From Planctomycetes bacterium B3_Pla (GTDB lineage Bacteria; Planctomycetota; Phycisphaerae; Sedimentisphaerales; Anaerobacaceae), in contig NJBM01000001.1 in the NCBI GenBank assembly GCA_005223045.1, forward strand, positions 1-64,000: a DNA stretch of 64,000 bases, written 5' to 3'. This document shows, one piece after another, positions 22,839 to 31,878 of this stretch (position 1 is its first letter; each line of letters starts with the position of its first letter). Under the pieces are notes generated by a model. It saw only the letters and a list, made by a program, of their open reading frames with translations. It had not been told where the DNA came from and searched no databases. The position numbers and the translations under genes are program-made.

Positions 22839-25403
22839 ATGTATAATCCACTAAGGGACGCCTTACGGCGGAAATTGATTTGTTTAGTCTGTTTTGTTCT
22901 GGTGCTCGGAATGGTGATAACGAGTGGAGCCAACGCTGCTGACCCGAATCTTGTCGGCTGGTGGAAGTTGGATGAGGGTTCCGGGAATACTGCTATTGAT
23001 TCTTCAGGTAATGGATTCGATATACCGCTGCAGAATAACACGTGGGGAAATGGGGTGTTTGGAGGTGCGATACACTTCCCCGGTGAGGGGCAAGGGCAGT
23101 TAGGAAGTTTTAACTATAGTAACAACGCCATCACGGTATGCGCCTGGGTATGGCACGAAGCATTCAGAAGTGGTCAAGTCGAGCGATACGTAACGGCAGA
23201 ACCGGAAATCGCGGTGATTCGCAAGGAGACAGATGGCCGACTGCACTTCTACATCAACACGGGCGGCACTCTCCGGCACCTTTGGGTCGGCAATGTCCTC
23301 ACAGAAGGCCAGTGGCACCATGTGGCAGGCACCTGGGATGGGCTCACACAGCGCTTGTATCTCGATGGCGTAGAAATTGCCAGCCAGACACCTGGTGGTG
23401 TTTTAAACGGCACTTCTGGTGTAAGACTAAGTAATGCGCCCGAGCCCCTTAATGGGATGTTGGATGACGCTCGCATATACAACCGGGCGCTGACGGAGCA
23501 GGAGATTAATGGTGTTATGCTGGGTGCTGGAGCAGAGTATCCGTATGCCTCTGGCGCAAGTCCGAAAGATGGGACTCTCTTTGAGGATACGTGGGTGAAC
23601 CTTAGCTGGCGGGCCGGCGATTTCGCCGTCTCGCACGATGTCTATTTCGGCGACAACTTTAATGATGTCAACGACGGCGATCCCGGCGCGCCGGCATTCC
23701 GGGGCAGCCAGGCTGACACGTTCTTCATTGCCGGTTTTCCCGGATTTCCCTTCCCGGACGGTCTTGTCCCCGGCACAACTTACTACTGGAGAATCGACGA
23801 GGTCAATGACGCCGAGCCGAACAGTCCGTGGAAAGGCCCTGTCTGGAGCTTCTCGATTCCGCCAAAGAAAGCCTACAATCCCATCCCTGCCGATAACGCC
23901 AAGTTCATAGCTACGGATACGACCCTCGAGTGGACGGGTGGTTTCGGTGCAAAACTACACCATTTCTATTTCGGAGACAATTTCGACGACGTCAGCAACG
24001 CCGCCGGTGCTCTGCCGCAGGCGATGACGACCTTCAATCCAGGCCCTCTTGAACCGGAGAAGACGTACTACTGGCGGGTTGACGAGTTCGACGTTTCGGA
24101 GACGCATAAGGGCGATATCTGGAGCTTCATCACTGCAAAGGTTGGCGGAGGGGTAAAAGGACAATACTTCAAAGGCATGAATTTCGAAAATCTTGTTCTG
24201 ACCCGAACGGATCCTCAGATCGACTTTAGCTGGGGCAATGCCGCACCGGATCCGTTGGTCGGCGAGGACAACTTCTCAGCCAGATGGACCGGCCAGGTCG
24301 AGGCGGCATTTACCGAGACCTATACGTTCTACACCAACAGCGATGACGGTGTCCACCTGTGGGTGGACGGCAAACAGCTTGTCAACAACTGGACCGACCA
24401 CGGGTCCACCGAGAACAAGGGGACGATTGACCTTGTCGCCGGGCAGACGTACAGCGTTGTAATGGAGTTGTACGAAAACGGCGGCGGCGCGGTGGCGCAG
24501 CTTAGCTGGTCAAGTGCGTCAACGCCGAAACAGCTCATTCCGGCGGCTGCATTGTCGTTCCTTGTCAACGCGCACAGCCCAAGCCCTGCCAATGGAACTG
24601 TCGGCGTGAAACTGGTTTCTAATCTCACGTGGAAGCCGGGAGATTCCGCTGGTTCGCACGAAGTCTATCTCGGCACAGATGCAGGTGCCGTGGCAGCCGC
24701 CACCAAGGCCTCGCCCGAATACAAAGGCGGCAAGGCGCTTGGTGAGGAGTCGCTGGATCCGGGCGCACTTGCCTTCGATACCAGTTACTTCTGGCGCGTC
24801 GATGAAGTCAATAACACCAATCCCGACAGTCCGTGGACAGGCAACGTCTGGACACTCAATACGGGTGATTTCCTTGTAGTGGATAATTTCGAGCCCTACA
24901 ATGACATTGATCCGCCTGATGCGGCGAGCAACAGGATATTCGATAAGTGGATCGACGGCTTTGGGACCACAACAAACGGCGCTCTCGTTGGCAACGACCT
25001 GCCGCCTTATGCCGAGCAGAGTACCGTTTACGGCGGCGGCCAGTCAATGATATATCGCTTCGACAATGCCGGCAAAACATCTGAGGCAACGCTGACGCTG
25101 GTTTGGCCCCGCGATTTCACCCAGGAAGGCGTTACGAAATTGTCGCTGTGGTTCCGGGGCAGTTCGGCTAATGCCGGCGAACGTATGTATGTCGCTCTAA
25201 ACGGCAATGCTGTGGTCTATCACGCTGACCCTGTCGCCACGCAGATAGCTACGTGGACAGAGTGGGTCATCGACCTGACGGAGTTTGCGGGCGTGGACCT
25301 TACAAATGTCAATACCGTTACCATTGGCTTTGGAACGCAGAACAGCCCGGCAGCGGGTGGCACAGGGACAATGTTCTTCGACGACGTTCGGTTGATTCGG
25401 TAG
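22839..25403 (+). CDS. Secreted LamG / FN3-like / PA14 / carbohydrate-binding-like multidomain protein
   Basis: The 854-residue protein has a signal peptide ending near SGANA. After it come a LamG/concanavalin domain (about 35-230; VGWWKLDEGSGNTAIDSSGNG and DDARIYNRALTEQEI), two FN3-like domains (about 235-435; SHDVYFGDNF, YYWRIDEVND), a PA14 domain (about 440-575; DDGVHLWVDGKQLV), a third FN3-like domain and a C-terminal beta-sandwich (about 680-854; NRIFDKWIDGFG, FFDDVRLIR). It is presumably a cell-surface or secreted glycan-binding protein. Its first residues NPLRDALRR are encoded by a dispersed repeat (22851-22870) inserted between the ATG and the RKL signal start shared by its paralogues. 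RBS AAGGAGG. Confidence 0.9.
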   Translation: MYNPLRDALRRKLICLVCFVLVLGMVITSGANAADPNLVGWWKLDEGSGNTAIDSSGNGFDIPLQNNTWGNGVFGGAIHFPGEGQGQLGSFNYSNNAITVCAWVWHEAFRSGQVERYVTAEPEIAVIRKETDGRLHFYINTGGTLRHLWVGNVLTEGQWHHVAGTWDGLTQRLYLDGVEIASQTPGGVLNGTSGVRLSNAPEPLNGMLDDARIYNRALTEQEINGVMLGAGAEYPYASGASPKDGTLFEDTWVNLSWRAGDFAVSHDVYFGDNFNDVNDGDPGAPAFRGSQADTFFIAGFPGFPFPDGLVPGTTYYWRIDEVNDAEPNSPWKGPVWSFSIPPKKAYNPIPADNAKFIATDTTLEWTGGFGAKLHHFYFGDNFDDVSNAAGALPQAMTTFNPGPLEPEKTYYWRVDEFDVSETHKGDIWSFITAKVGGGVKGQYFKGMNFENLVLTRTDPQIDFSWGNAAPDPLVGEDNFSARWTGQVEAAFTETYTFYTNSDDGVHLWVDGKQLVNNWTDHGSTENKGTIDLVAGQTYSVVMELYENGGGAVAQLSWSSASTPKQLIPAAALSFLVNAHSPSPANGTVGVKLVSNLTWKPGDSAGSHEVYLGTDAGAVAAATKASPEYKGGKALGEESLDPGALAFDTSYFWRVDEVNNTNPDSPWTGNVWTLNTGDFLVVDNFEPYNDIDPPDAASNRIFDKWIDGFGTTTNGALVGNDLPPYAEQSTVYGGGQSMIYRFDNAGKTSEATLTLVWPRDFTQEGVTKLSLWFRGSSANAGERMYVALNGNAVVYHADPVATQIATWTEWVIDLTEFAGVDLTNVNTVTIGFGTQNSPAAGGTGTMFFDDVRLIR

Positions 25404-25468
25404 GGGCGGCCCTATGTGGCAGCCCTAATGTCCGTGGCGATCATACGTAAGATCTAAGGGGTTTTTCC

Positions 25469-25498
25469 TTGACGGGAAGGTGGTTTATCTGGTATAAA
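25469..25498 (+). promoter_or_regulatory. Sigma-70-type promoter upstream of the ThuA-like/LamG-family gene
   Basis: TTGACG at 25469-25474, 18-base spacer ending TCTGG, TATAAA at 25493-25498. It aligns base for base in layout with the promoter at 22598. The leader to the ATG is about 170 bases. Confidence 0.78.
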
Positions 25499-25666
25499 CA
25501 AAGTAGGTAGGGTATGCGCATTTTCGCATTTAAATTACCTGTCCGAATTGGGCCTTTGGAGAAAGAATCCCGGCTCGCCGGGACCGGGCAGACAAGGACA
25601 AAATGTAGTGACCGCAACAATTGTTCTCGGTCTTTATTGTCTCAACTTTTTTAGAGGAGTACTGCG

Positions 25667-27862
25667 ATGTCGAAGAAACTGATTGTGTTAGTGTTGACGT
25701 TGGCTCTTTACCTGATGTCGTCGGCCCATGCCGCGACCATTATCTGGGTATCGGGCTCCTATGACGACAACGGCAGCGGAGCGCCGGATGACCAGGAATG
25801 GATAGATCTGCTCGAGGCCGAGGGATACACGGTTGACCTGAGTTTTAGAAATCAGGAAGGCAACACTCTCGATGACGACAAGATAGCGGCCCTGAATGCC
25901 GCCGACCTTATTATCGTAAGCCGCAACAGCAACAGCGGCGATCACGACGACGGCGACGAGATCACGCAGTGGAATTCGATTACGACACCAATGATTAACA
26001 GCTCCACTCATCTGATCAGGAGCAGTCGATGGCTGTGGTTGAACACAACGAGTCTGGGGAGTCTCTCCGGGTCTGTGATTAACATTACGGCACCCGACCA
26101 TCCTATCTTTGCCGGCATACCTGACCAATCGCTGATCCTGGATGACCCCGTGGGGCCGAGTTCATTTCCCAACACACTCGATGTGGGCAATGGCACACTG
26201 CTCGCCCAGGTTGAAGGCAGCGACAATGCCTGGATCGTCACCTGGGAAACGGGAGACGAGTTCTACCCCGGAGCCGGCCAGTTCGCCGGAGGTCAACGGA
26301 TGATGTTCTGCGCCGGCACTCAAGAAGGCGGGGACGTGGGCCGAGGAGAGATGAATCTTACGGATGACGGCCTGCAACTGTTCATGAACGCGGTGCGTTT
26401 TATGCTCGGCATCGCGTCGGATCGTAAACAAGCCTATAACCCCGACCCGGATGACGGGGCCTTAACTGCGGACACATGGACAACGCTTAGCTGGCTCCCG
26501 GGGAGTTCGGCGGTCTCGCACGATGTATATATGGGCGATAATCTTGACGATGTCAGCGACGGCCTTCCCGGCGCGCCGGGATTCCAGGGAAACCAGATGG
26601 AAACGAGTCTTATCGTCGGCTTTCCAGGATTCCCTTTTCCGGACGGTCTCGTCCCGGGCACAACCTACTACTGGCGAATCGACGAAGTCAATGAAACCGA
26701 ACCCAACAGCCCGTGGAAAGGCGATGTCTGGAGTTTTTCGATTCCCCCGAAGACCGCGTATTTCCCCGACCCGATTGACGGCGCCGAATTCGTAAACCTG
26801 GATGCAACGCTCAACTGGACACCGGGCTTCGGCGCTAAGTTGCACACAGTATATCTGGGCGACAGTTTTGAAGATGTCAACAACGCCGCCGGAGGATTCC
26901 CGCAGGGGGCTGCAACCTATACGCCCGCCGGCCCGCTTGAATCGGAAAAGGTGTATTACTGGCGAGTCGATGAGTTTGACGTTGCGGCAACACATAAAGG
27001 CGATATCTGGAGCTTTACAACGCCCGGCGCCGTGGGCAATTCCCAACCGGCCAACGGCGCTGTGGATGTACATATATTGACAACCCTTAACTGGACGCCG
27101 GCGGACACCGCCGCTTCGAGCGATCTGTACTTCGGCACTGATGCGGATGCCGTGAAAAATGCCACTGCGGCCTCGCCTGAGTACATAGGCAACAAAGCAC
27201 TCGGCTCGGAAAGCTATGATCCGGGCAAGCTCGCGTTGGATGCGAATTACTATTGGCGTGTGGATGCGGTTTATCCCGATAAGACGGTCAAGGGTTTACC
27301 CTGGAGTTTCACGACCGCCGCCTTTATCGCAGTTGACGATTTTGAATCCTACAATGACATTGAACCGCCTGATCCCAACAGCAACAGGATATTCGACAAG
27401 TGGATCGACGGTTTTGGAACCACTACAAACGGCGCTCTCGTTGGCAATGACCTCCCTCCTTATGCCGGCCAGACTGTCGTTCACAGCGGCACTCAGGCCA
27501 TGCCGTATCGCTTCGACAACAATCTAAAGACTTCTGAGGCGACTCTGACGCTGGTTTATCTGAAAGACTGGACCCAGGAGGGCGTTACGAGATTGTCACT
27601 GTGGTTTAGAGGCGATGCCGCCAACGCCGCCGAGCAGATGTTTGTCTCTCTCAACGGCACCGCCGTAGTTTACCATAATGACCCTGCGCCGACGCAGATA
27701 AACCGATGGACCGAATGGAGTATCGATCTGCAACAGTTTGCCGACCAGGGCGTGGTCCTTACCAACGTCAATACAATCACTATCGGATTCGGCACCAAGA
27801 ACAGCCCAGCGGCCGGTGGCTCGGGCCAGATGAACTTCGACGATATCCGGCTGTATCGGTAG
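25667..27862 (+). CDS. Secreted ThuA-like / FN3-like / carbohydrate-binding-like protein
   Basis: The 731-residue protein has the same C-terminal part as the neighbouring paralogues (three FN3-like domains from about 255 to 545 and the NRIFDKWIDGFG beta-sandwich to the end). The LamG domain is replaced by an N-terminal alpha/beta domain of about 230 residues (TIIWVSGSYDDNGSGAPDDQ, DLIIVSRNSNSGD, APDHPIFAGIP) that resembles ThuA/glutamine-amidotransferase-like folds. No catalytic cysteine is evident in it. The signal peptide ends near SSAHA. GAGGAG is 10 bases before the ATG. The tract 26745-27422 is nearly identical in DNA to 32939-33616. Confidence 0.88.
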   Translation: MSKKLIVLVLTLALYLMSSAHAATIIWVSGSYDDNGSGAPDDQEWIDLLEAEGYTVDLSFRNQEGNTLDDDKIAALNAADLIIVSRNSNSGDHDDGDEITQWNSITTPMINSSTHLIRSSRWLWLNTTSLGSLSGSVINITAPDHPIFAGIPDQSLILDDPVGPSSFPNTLDVGNGTLLAQVEGSDNAWIVTWETGDEFYPGAGQFAGGQRMMFCAGTQEGGDVGRGEMNLTDDGLQLFMNAVRFMLGIASDRKQAYNPDPDDGALTADTWTTLSWLPGSSAVSHDVYMGDNLDDVSDGLPGAPGFQGNQMETSLIVGFPGFPFPDGLVPGTTYYWRIDEVNETEPNSPWKGDVWSFSIPPKTAYFPDPIDGAEFVNLDATLNWTPGFGAKLHTVYLGDSFEDVNNAAGGFPQGAATYTPAGPLESEKVYYWRVDEFDVAATHKGDIWSFTTPGAVGNSQPANGAVDVHILTTLNWTPADTAASSDLYFGTDADAVKNATAASPEYIGNKALGSESYDPGKLALDANYYWRVDAVYPDKTVKGLPWSFTTAAFIAVDDFESYNDIEPPDPNSNRIFDKWIDGFGTTTNGALVGNDLPPYAGQTVVHSGTQAMPYRFDNNLKTSEATLTLVYLKDWTQEGVTRLSLWFRGDAANAAEQMFVSLNGTAVVYHNDPAPTQINRWTEWSIDLQQFADQGVVLTNVNTITIGFGTKNSPAAGGSGQMNFDDIRLYR

Positions 27863-27929
27863 AAGGGGAAAATTAGATATTACAGATTTACCCCTTAGGG
27901 ATTAAATATCAATCCCGGCGCGCCGGGAT

Positions 27930-27972
27930 TCGTGATGCGTCGTGCGTTATACGTAATACACTATACGCTATT
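27930..27972. repeat. Intergenic GCGTCGTGCG / ATACGTAATAC repeat
   Basis: GTGATGCGTCGTGCGTTATACG and TAATACACTATACGC words precede the conserved LamG leader. The same word family occurs at 19283-19340 and 31555-31574. Confidence 0.55.
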
Positions 27973-28009
27973 TTATGTTAACCCTTTTTTCTGAAGAAGG
28001 AGGATTATC
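27971..28009 (+). promoter_or_regulatory. Conserved LamG-gene leader with strong ribosome-binding site
   Basis: The leader TTTATGTTAACCC through AAGAAGGAGGATT is almost identical to 31840-31878 in front of the next-but-one paralogue and resembles the reverse-strand leader of the gene at 52586-55384. The AAGGAGG core ends about 6 bases before the ATG. Confidence 0.7.
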
Positions 28010-31000
28010 ATGTGTAAAAAATTGATTTATCTGACGTCTCTGGTCGCGGTTCTGGGCCTGTCTATTGCGAATCCGGCCAGTGCCGACCTTGTTGCCTGGT
28101 GGAGGTTTGACGACGGTTCAGGGACCACCGCTATGGATTCAAGCGGTAACGGCAACGACGGTACCCTAAACGGCGGTGCACAGTGGACGGATGGCCAGAT
28201 TGGCGGTGCAATACAGTTCAACGGTACGGATTCGTCTGTTACCGCTCCGTACATTCCGTTGAATAATCAAAGTTTCACGATCACCATGTGGGTTAATCCG
28301 GTGTTGTATACCAATGAGACAGTAGTCTTCTCCCAGGTTCAGACAAACTCACAGCACTTGAGCATGCATTATCGGCTCTGGGGGGATGGTCGCGTTCGCA
28401 TGGGATTCTATTCGAACGACCTCGATACCGTTGCCGGGACTGTCGCAGATAACAACTGGTATCACATAACTTTCTGGTATGATGTTAGTGGTCCAACCAG
28501 AAGGATCTACATTGATGGAGTTCAGATGGCCGAGGATACCGGGAGTCCGTATCTTGGGGCATCGGGTGAGACGCGTATCGGCATGTGGAACAACAACCAG
28601 TGGTTCAGAGGCATCATCGACGATGTCCAGATTTACGACCACCCGCTGAGCCAGACCGAAATTGAAGCCGTCATGCGGGGTCTCGAAGGATTTCCGTATG
28701 CCTCGGGCGCAAGTCCGAAAGATGGGACACTCCTTGAGGATACGTGGGTGAACCTTAGCTGGCGGGCTGGCGATTTCGCCGTCTCGCACGATGTCTATTT
28801 CGGCGACAACTTCGATGATGTCAACGACGGCGCCGCCGATACATTCCGGGGCAATCAGGCTGACACGTTTTACATCGCAGGCTTCCCTGGTTTTGCCTTT
28901 CCAGACGGTCTTGTCCCGGGTACGACGTACTACTGGCGGATCGACGAGGTCAATGATGCCGAGCCCAACAGCCCCTGGAAGGGTACGGTCTGGAGCTTTT
29001 CGATTCCGCCCAAGAAAGCCTACGATCCGGCTCCCGTTGACGCCGCCAAGTTCGTGGCTACCGACGCAGAGCTTAGCTGGACGGGCGGATTCGGCGCAAA
29101 GCTGCACACCGTCTATTTCGGCGACGACTTTGACACTGTCAGCAATGCTACCGGTGGGCCGCTCGTGAGCGATACGACCTTTAATCCCGGCCCTCTCGAA
29201 AGGGATAAGACTTACTACTGGCGAGTCGATGAATTCGAGGCTCCAATCACGCACAAGGGCAACGTCTGGAGTTTCAGGACGGTGCCGGATATACCTGTTA
29301 CCGACCCCACTCTTATCGGTTGGTGGAAATTCGACGATGGCGCCGGTGCGGTTGCTGTTGATTCGTCCGGCCACGACAACCACGGCGAACTGCGCGGTGA
29401 CCCGCAGTGGATCGAGGGACAAGACGGCGGCGCTCTGGACTTTGACGGCGCCGGAGACTTTATATTCACGGGCAAAAGTGCTTCAGACCTCGGAATCGAG
29501 GGGGACAAGCCTAAATCGGTTACCGCCTGGGTCTTTACACGCGCCTTTAACAGCGGCGGTATCTTCGACGTCGGGACGCGTTCGGACGCTCAGGATTTCT
29601 GCCTGAGAACATTGGGCGGCGTCAACAACTGGCGCACACAATACTGGGGCGGCGCCAACGACCACGATTTCACGCTTACCTCCCAGAATGTCTGGGTCCA
29701 CTTCGCCCTGGTTTATACCGGTACACAGAGTACCGTGTACGCCAACGGTGTGTCGGTCAGCTCCGAGTCCAGGATCCTCAACACCTCGACCGCCAATCCA
29801 TTCCAGATAGGCGCTTATGGCTGGCAGGCCAATTTCTTTGACGGGATTATCGACGATGTGCGCCTCTACAACAAGGGCCTGACGGTTGAGGAAATCGAAG
29901 TGATCATGCGAGGTGACACGACCCTTGCCGGCAGTCCAAGCCCGCGCAACGGCGCTATCGCAGACGTCAAGGTGGCTGCGTCTCTTACCTGGCTGCCCGG
30001 AGACAACGCGACTCAGCAGGACGTGTATTTGGGTACCGATCGAGATGCCGTGGATCAGGCCGATGCCTCCGATACGACCGGCATATATCACGGCCAGCAG
30101 AACGGGACCAGCTACGCGCCTGCCGGAGGTCTCCCATGGGGCACAGGACCATACTTCTGGCGCGTCGATCAGGTCAATAACGACGGGACAATCGGCAAAG
30201 GAAGGATCTGGAGCTTTACGGTAGCCGACTTCCTGATTGTTGACGATTTCGAGACGTACACCGACAACGACGCGGCCGGCGAAGCCATCTGGCAGCACTG
30301 GATCGACGGCTTTGGCGTCAATGCCAACGGCTCGCAAGTCGGCTATGTACTGCCCCCGTATGCCGAGCAGACGATTGTTCACAGCGGCGGTCAATCCATG
30401 CCGCTCTCTTACAACAATACCGGCGGCGTAACGAATTCGGAAGCTGAGCTGAAGTTAGGCTCGCCCCCGAGGAACTGGACCGATGAAGGCGTCGGGGAAT
30501 TGTCAATCTGGTTCCAGGGCCAGGCGGCATCCGTCGGCAGCTTCATGGAAGGCTCGGTCGGCACCTTCACAATGACCGGCTCCGGCACGGACATCTGGGG
30601 TACCACCGATGAGTTCCACTTCGCGTACAAGACACTCACCGGCGCAGGCTCAATTGTGGCCAAGGTCGAAAGCGTGCAGAACACAAACGCCTGGGCAAAG
30701 GCCGGCGTTATGATTCGTGAGACGTTGGAACCAGGCTCGAAGAACGCCATGATCGCTGTCACGCCCGGTAACGGAGTCAGCTCACAGTGGCGTACTGACA
30801 CGGACGCTGGTAGCTCCAATGCCGCCGAGGGCGGGATCACGGCGCCTCATTGGGTGAAGCTCGAGCGTGACCTGGCCGGCAACTTTACGGTCTCCCATTC
30901 GGCCAACGGCACCGCCTGGGTGCCGGTAGCCAATGCCACGCCGCAGAACATCCAGATGAGCGGAACCGCCTTTATCGGTCTGGCGGTGACAAGTCATGAT

Positions 31001-31366
31001 GCGGCCTTGACATGCGAGGCGGTGTTGTCCAATGTTACGATTACCGGCAACGCCGGAGCGCAGTGGGCGAATCAGGACATCGGGATAGCCAACAATGCTG
31101 CCGAGCCGCTCTATGTGGCGGTCTCGAATGCGACCGGCGCGCCTGTGGTAGTAGCCCACGACGATCCGGCTGCGGCACAGATTGACACCTGGACCGAGTG
31201 GATTATTCCCCTGTCGGCGTTCTCCGATAAGGGCATAAACCTCAGCGATATTGACAAGATTACCATCGGCCTGGGGAGCAGGGGCAGCGTTGCCTCCTCC
31301 GGCGGTTCCGGCATGGTGTTCATTGACGACATAAGGCTGTATCGGCCCAGGAACGCGGCTCCGTAA
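28010..31366 (+). CDS. Secreted two-LamG multidomain protein with nested DUF1349-like insert
   Basis: The 1118-residue protein begins with signal peptide MCKKLIYLTSLVAVLG ending near ASA. Next come a LamG domain (about 27-228), two FN3-like domains (230-430), a second LamG (about 432-640; IGWWKFDDGAGAVAVDSSG), another FN3-like domain (645-745), and the C-terminal beta-sandwich. That sandwich is split by a domain of about 190 residues (GTDIWGTTDEFHFAYKTL, AKAGVMIRETLEPGSKNA, FIGLAVTSHD) resembling DUF1349/beta-xylosidase C-terminal ConA-like domains. A terminator follows at 31411. Probably surface-located and glycan-binding; no catalytic domain is visible. Confidence 0.9.
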   Translation: MCKKLIYLTSLVAVLGLSIANPASADLVAWWRFDDGSGTTAMDSSGNGNDGTLNGGAQWTDGQIGGAIQFNGTDSSVTAPYIPLNNQSFTITMWVNPVLYTNETVVFSQVQTNSQHLSMHYRLWGDGRVRMGFYSNDLDTVAGTVADNNWYHITFWYDVSGPTRRIYIDGVQMAEDTGSPYLGASGETRIGMWNNNQWFRGIIDDVQIYDHPLSQTEIEAVMRGLEGFPYASGASPKDGTLLEDTWVNLSWRAGDFAVSHDVYFGDNFDDVNDGAADTFRGNQADTFYIAGFPGFAFPDGLVPGTTYYWRIDEVNDAEPNSPWKGTVWSFSIPPKKAYDPAPVDAAKFVATDAELSWTGGFGAKLHTVYFGDDFDTVSNATGGPLVSDTTFNPGPLERDKTYYWRVDEFEAPITHKGNVWSFRTVPDIPVTDPTLIGWWKFDDGAGAVAVDSSGHDNHGELRGDPQWIEGQDGGALDFDGAGDFIFTGKSASDLGIEGDKPKSVTAWVFTRAFNSGGIFDVGTRSDAQDFCLRTLGGVNNWRTQYWGGANDHDFTLTSQNVWVHFALVYTGTQSTVYANGVSVSSESRILNTSTANPFQIGAYGWQANFFDGIIDDVRLYNKGLTVEEIEVIMRGDTTLAGSPSPRNGAIADVKVAASLTWLPGDNATQQDVYLGTDRDAVDQADASDTTGIYHGQQNGTSYAPAGGLPWGTGPYFWRVDQVNNDGTIGKGRIWSFTVADFLIVDDFETYTDNDAAGEAIWQHWIDGFGVNANGSQVGYVLPPYAEQTIVHSGGQSMPLSYNNTGGVTNSEAELKLGSPPRNWTDEGVGELSIWFQGQAASVGSFMEGSVGTFTMTGSGTDIWGTTDEFHFAYKTLTGAGSIVAKVESVQNTNAWAKAGVMIRETLEPGSKNAMIAVTPGNGVSSQWRTDTDAGSSNAAEGGITAPHWVKLERDLAGNFTVSHSANGTAWVPVANATPQNIQMSGTAFIGLAVTSHDAALTCEAVLSNVTITGNAGAQWANQDIGIANNAAEPLYVAVSNATGAPVVVAHDDPAAAQIDTWTEWIIPLSAFSDKGINLSDIDKITIGLGSRGSVASSGGSGMVFIDDIRLYRPRNAAP

Positions 31367-31410
31367 ACACAGCCTTGCGCGGCAATAACAACAGGATTAG
31401 TATCAATTTG

Positions 31411-31446
31411 GGGCCTGTAGCGAGCCATTCGCTACGGGCCCTTTTT
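31411..31446 (+). terminator. Intrinsic terminator after the two-LamG gene
   Basis: GGGCCTGTAGCGA and TCGCTACGGGCCC pair around GCCAT, followed by TTTTT. The related terminators at 34156 and 52510 share the GGGGCCTGTA core. Confidence 0.9.
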
Positions 31447-31609
31447 GCAGAGAAGTCCTTCGACTCTGCTCAGGATGGTGAGCCTGTCGAACCATTTTCA
31501 GAGCGTACATAGGCACAAAGGTTGTCTGAGTAAACCGCGAAATCCTCGGTTAATAACGCAATACGCACGACGCACTCCGTAAGGAGTCCCTAAGACAACG
31601 ATTTTATCC

Positions 31610-31639
31610 TTGACAGAACGACCCACAATCTATTATAAA
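31610..31639 (+). promoter_or_regulatory. Sigma-70-type promoter upstream of LamG gene
   Basis: TTGACA at 31610-31615, 18-base spacer and TATAAA at 31634-31639, followed by TAAAGTAAG as in the 25469 promoter (CAAAGTAGG). About 240 bases of leader separate it from the ATG at 31879. Confidence 0.78.
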
Positions 31640-31878
31640 TAAAGTAAGTGAAGCCTGAGAATTTCCAGGTGTGTCGATGGGTGAAATTGCTATAGCTTCT
31701 GGAAGGAGGCGCAAAGTTGCATCGTTGATTATCGTTTTTCTCCCTAAGGGACGTCGTACGGTGATATCGCCAATCGCAAATCTCACGAAAGGGACACTTT
31801 ACGGCGGAAAATCAATAAAGTAAAGACCATCGTAGGTCGTTTTATGTTAACCCTTTTTTCTGAAGAAGGAGGATTCTC

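Larger units (their letters stand above)
31367..31878. other. 512-bp intergenic region: terminator, repeats, promoter and leader
   Basis: In order it holds a strong terminator (31411-31446), a TTCGACTCTGCTCAGGATGG-type repeat (about 31458-31493), a GCAATACGCACGACGCA repeat (31555-31574), three copies of the palindromic AGGGACNCC repeat (31575-31596 reverse, 31743-31763, 31789-31810), the promoter at 31610-31639 and the conserved LamG leader (31840-31878). No gene is seen. Confidence 0.75.
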
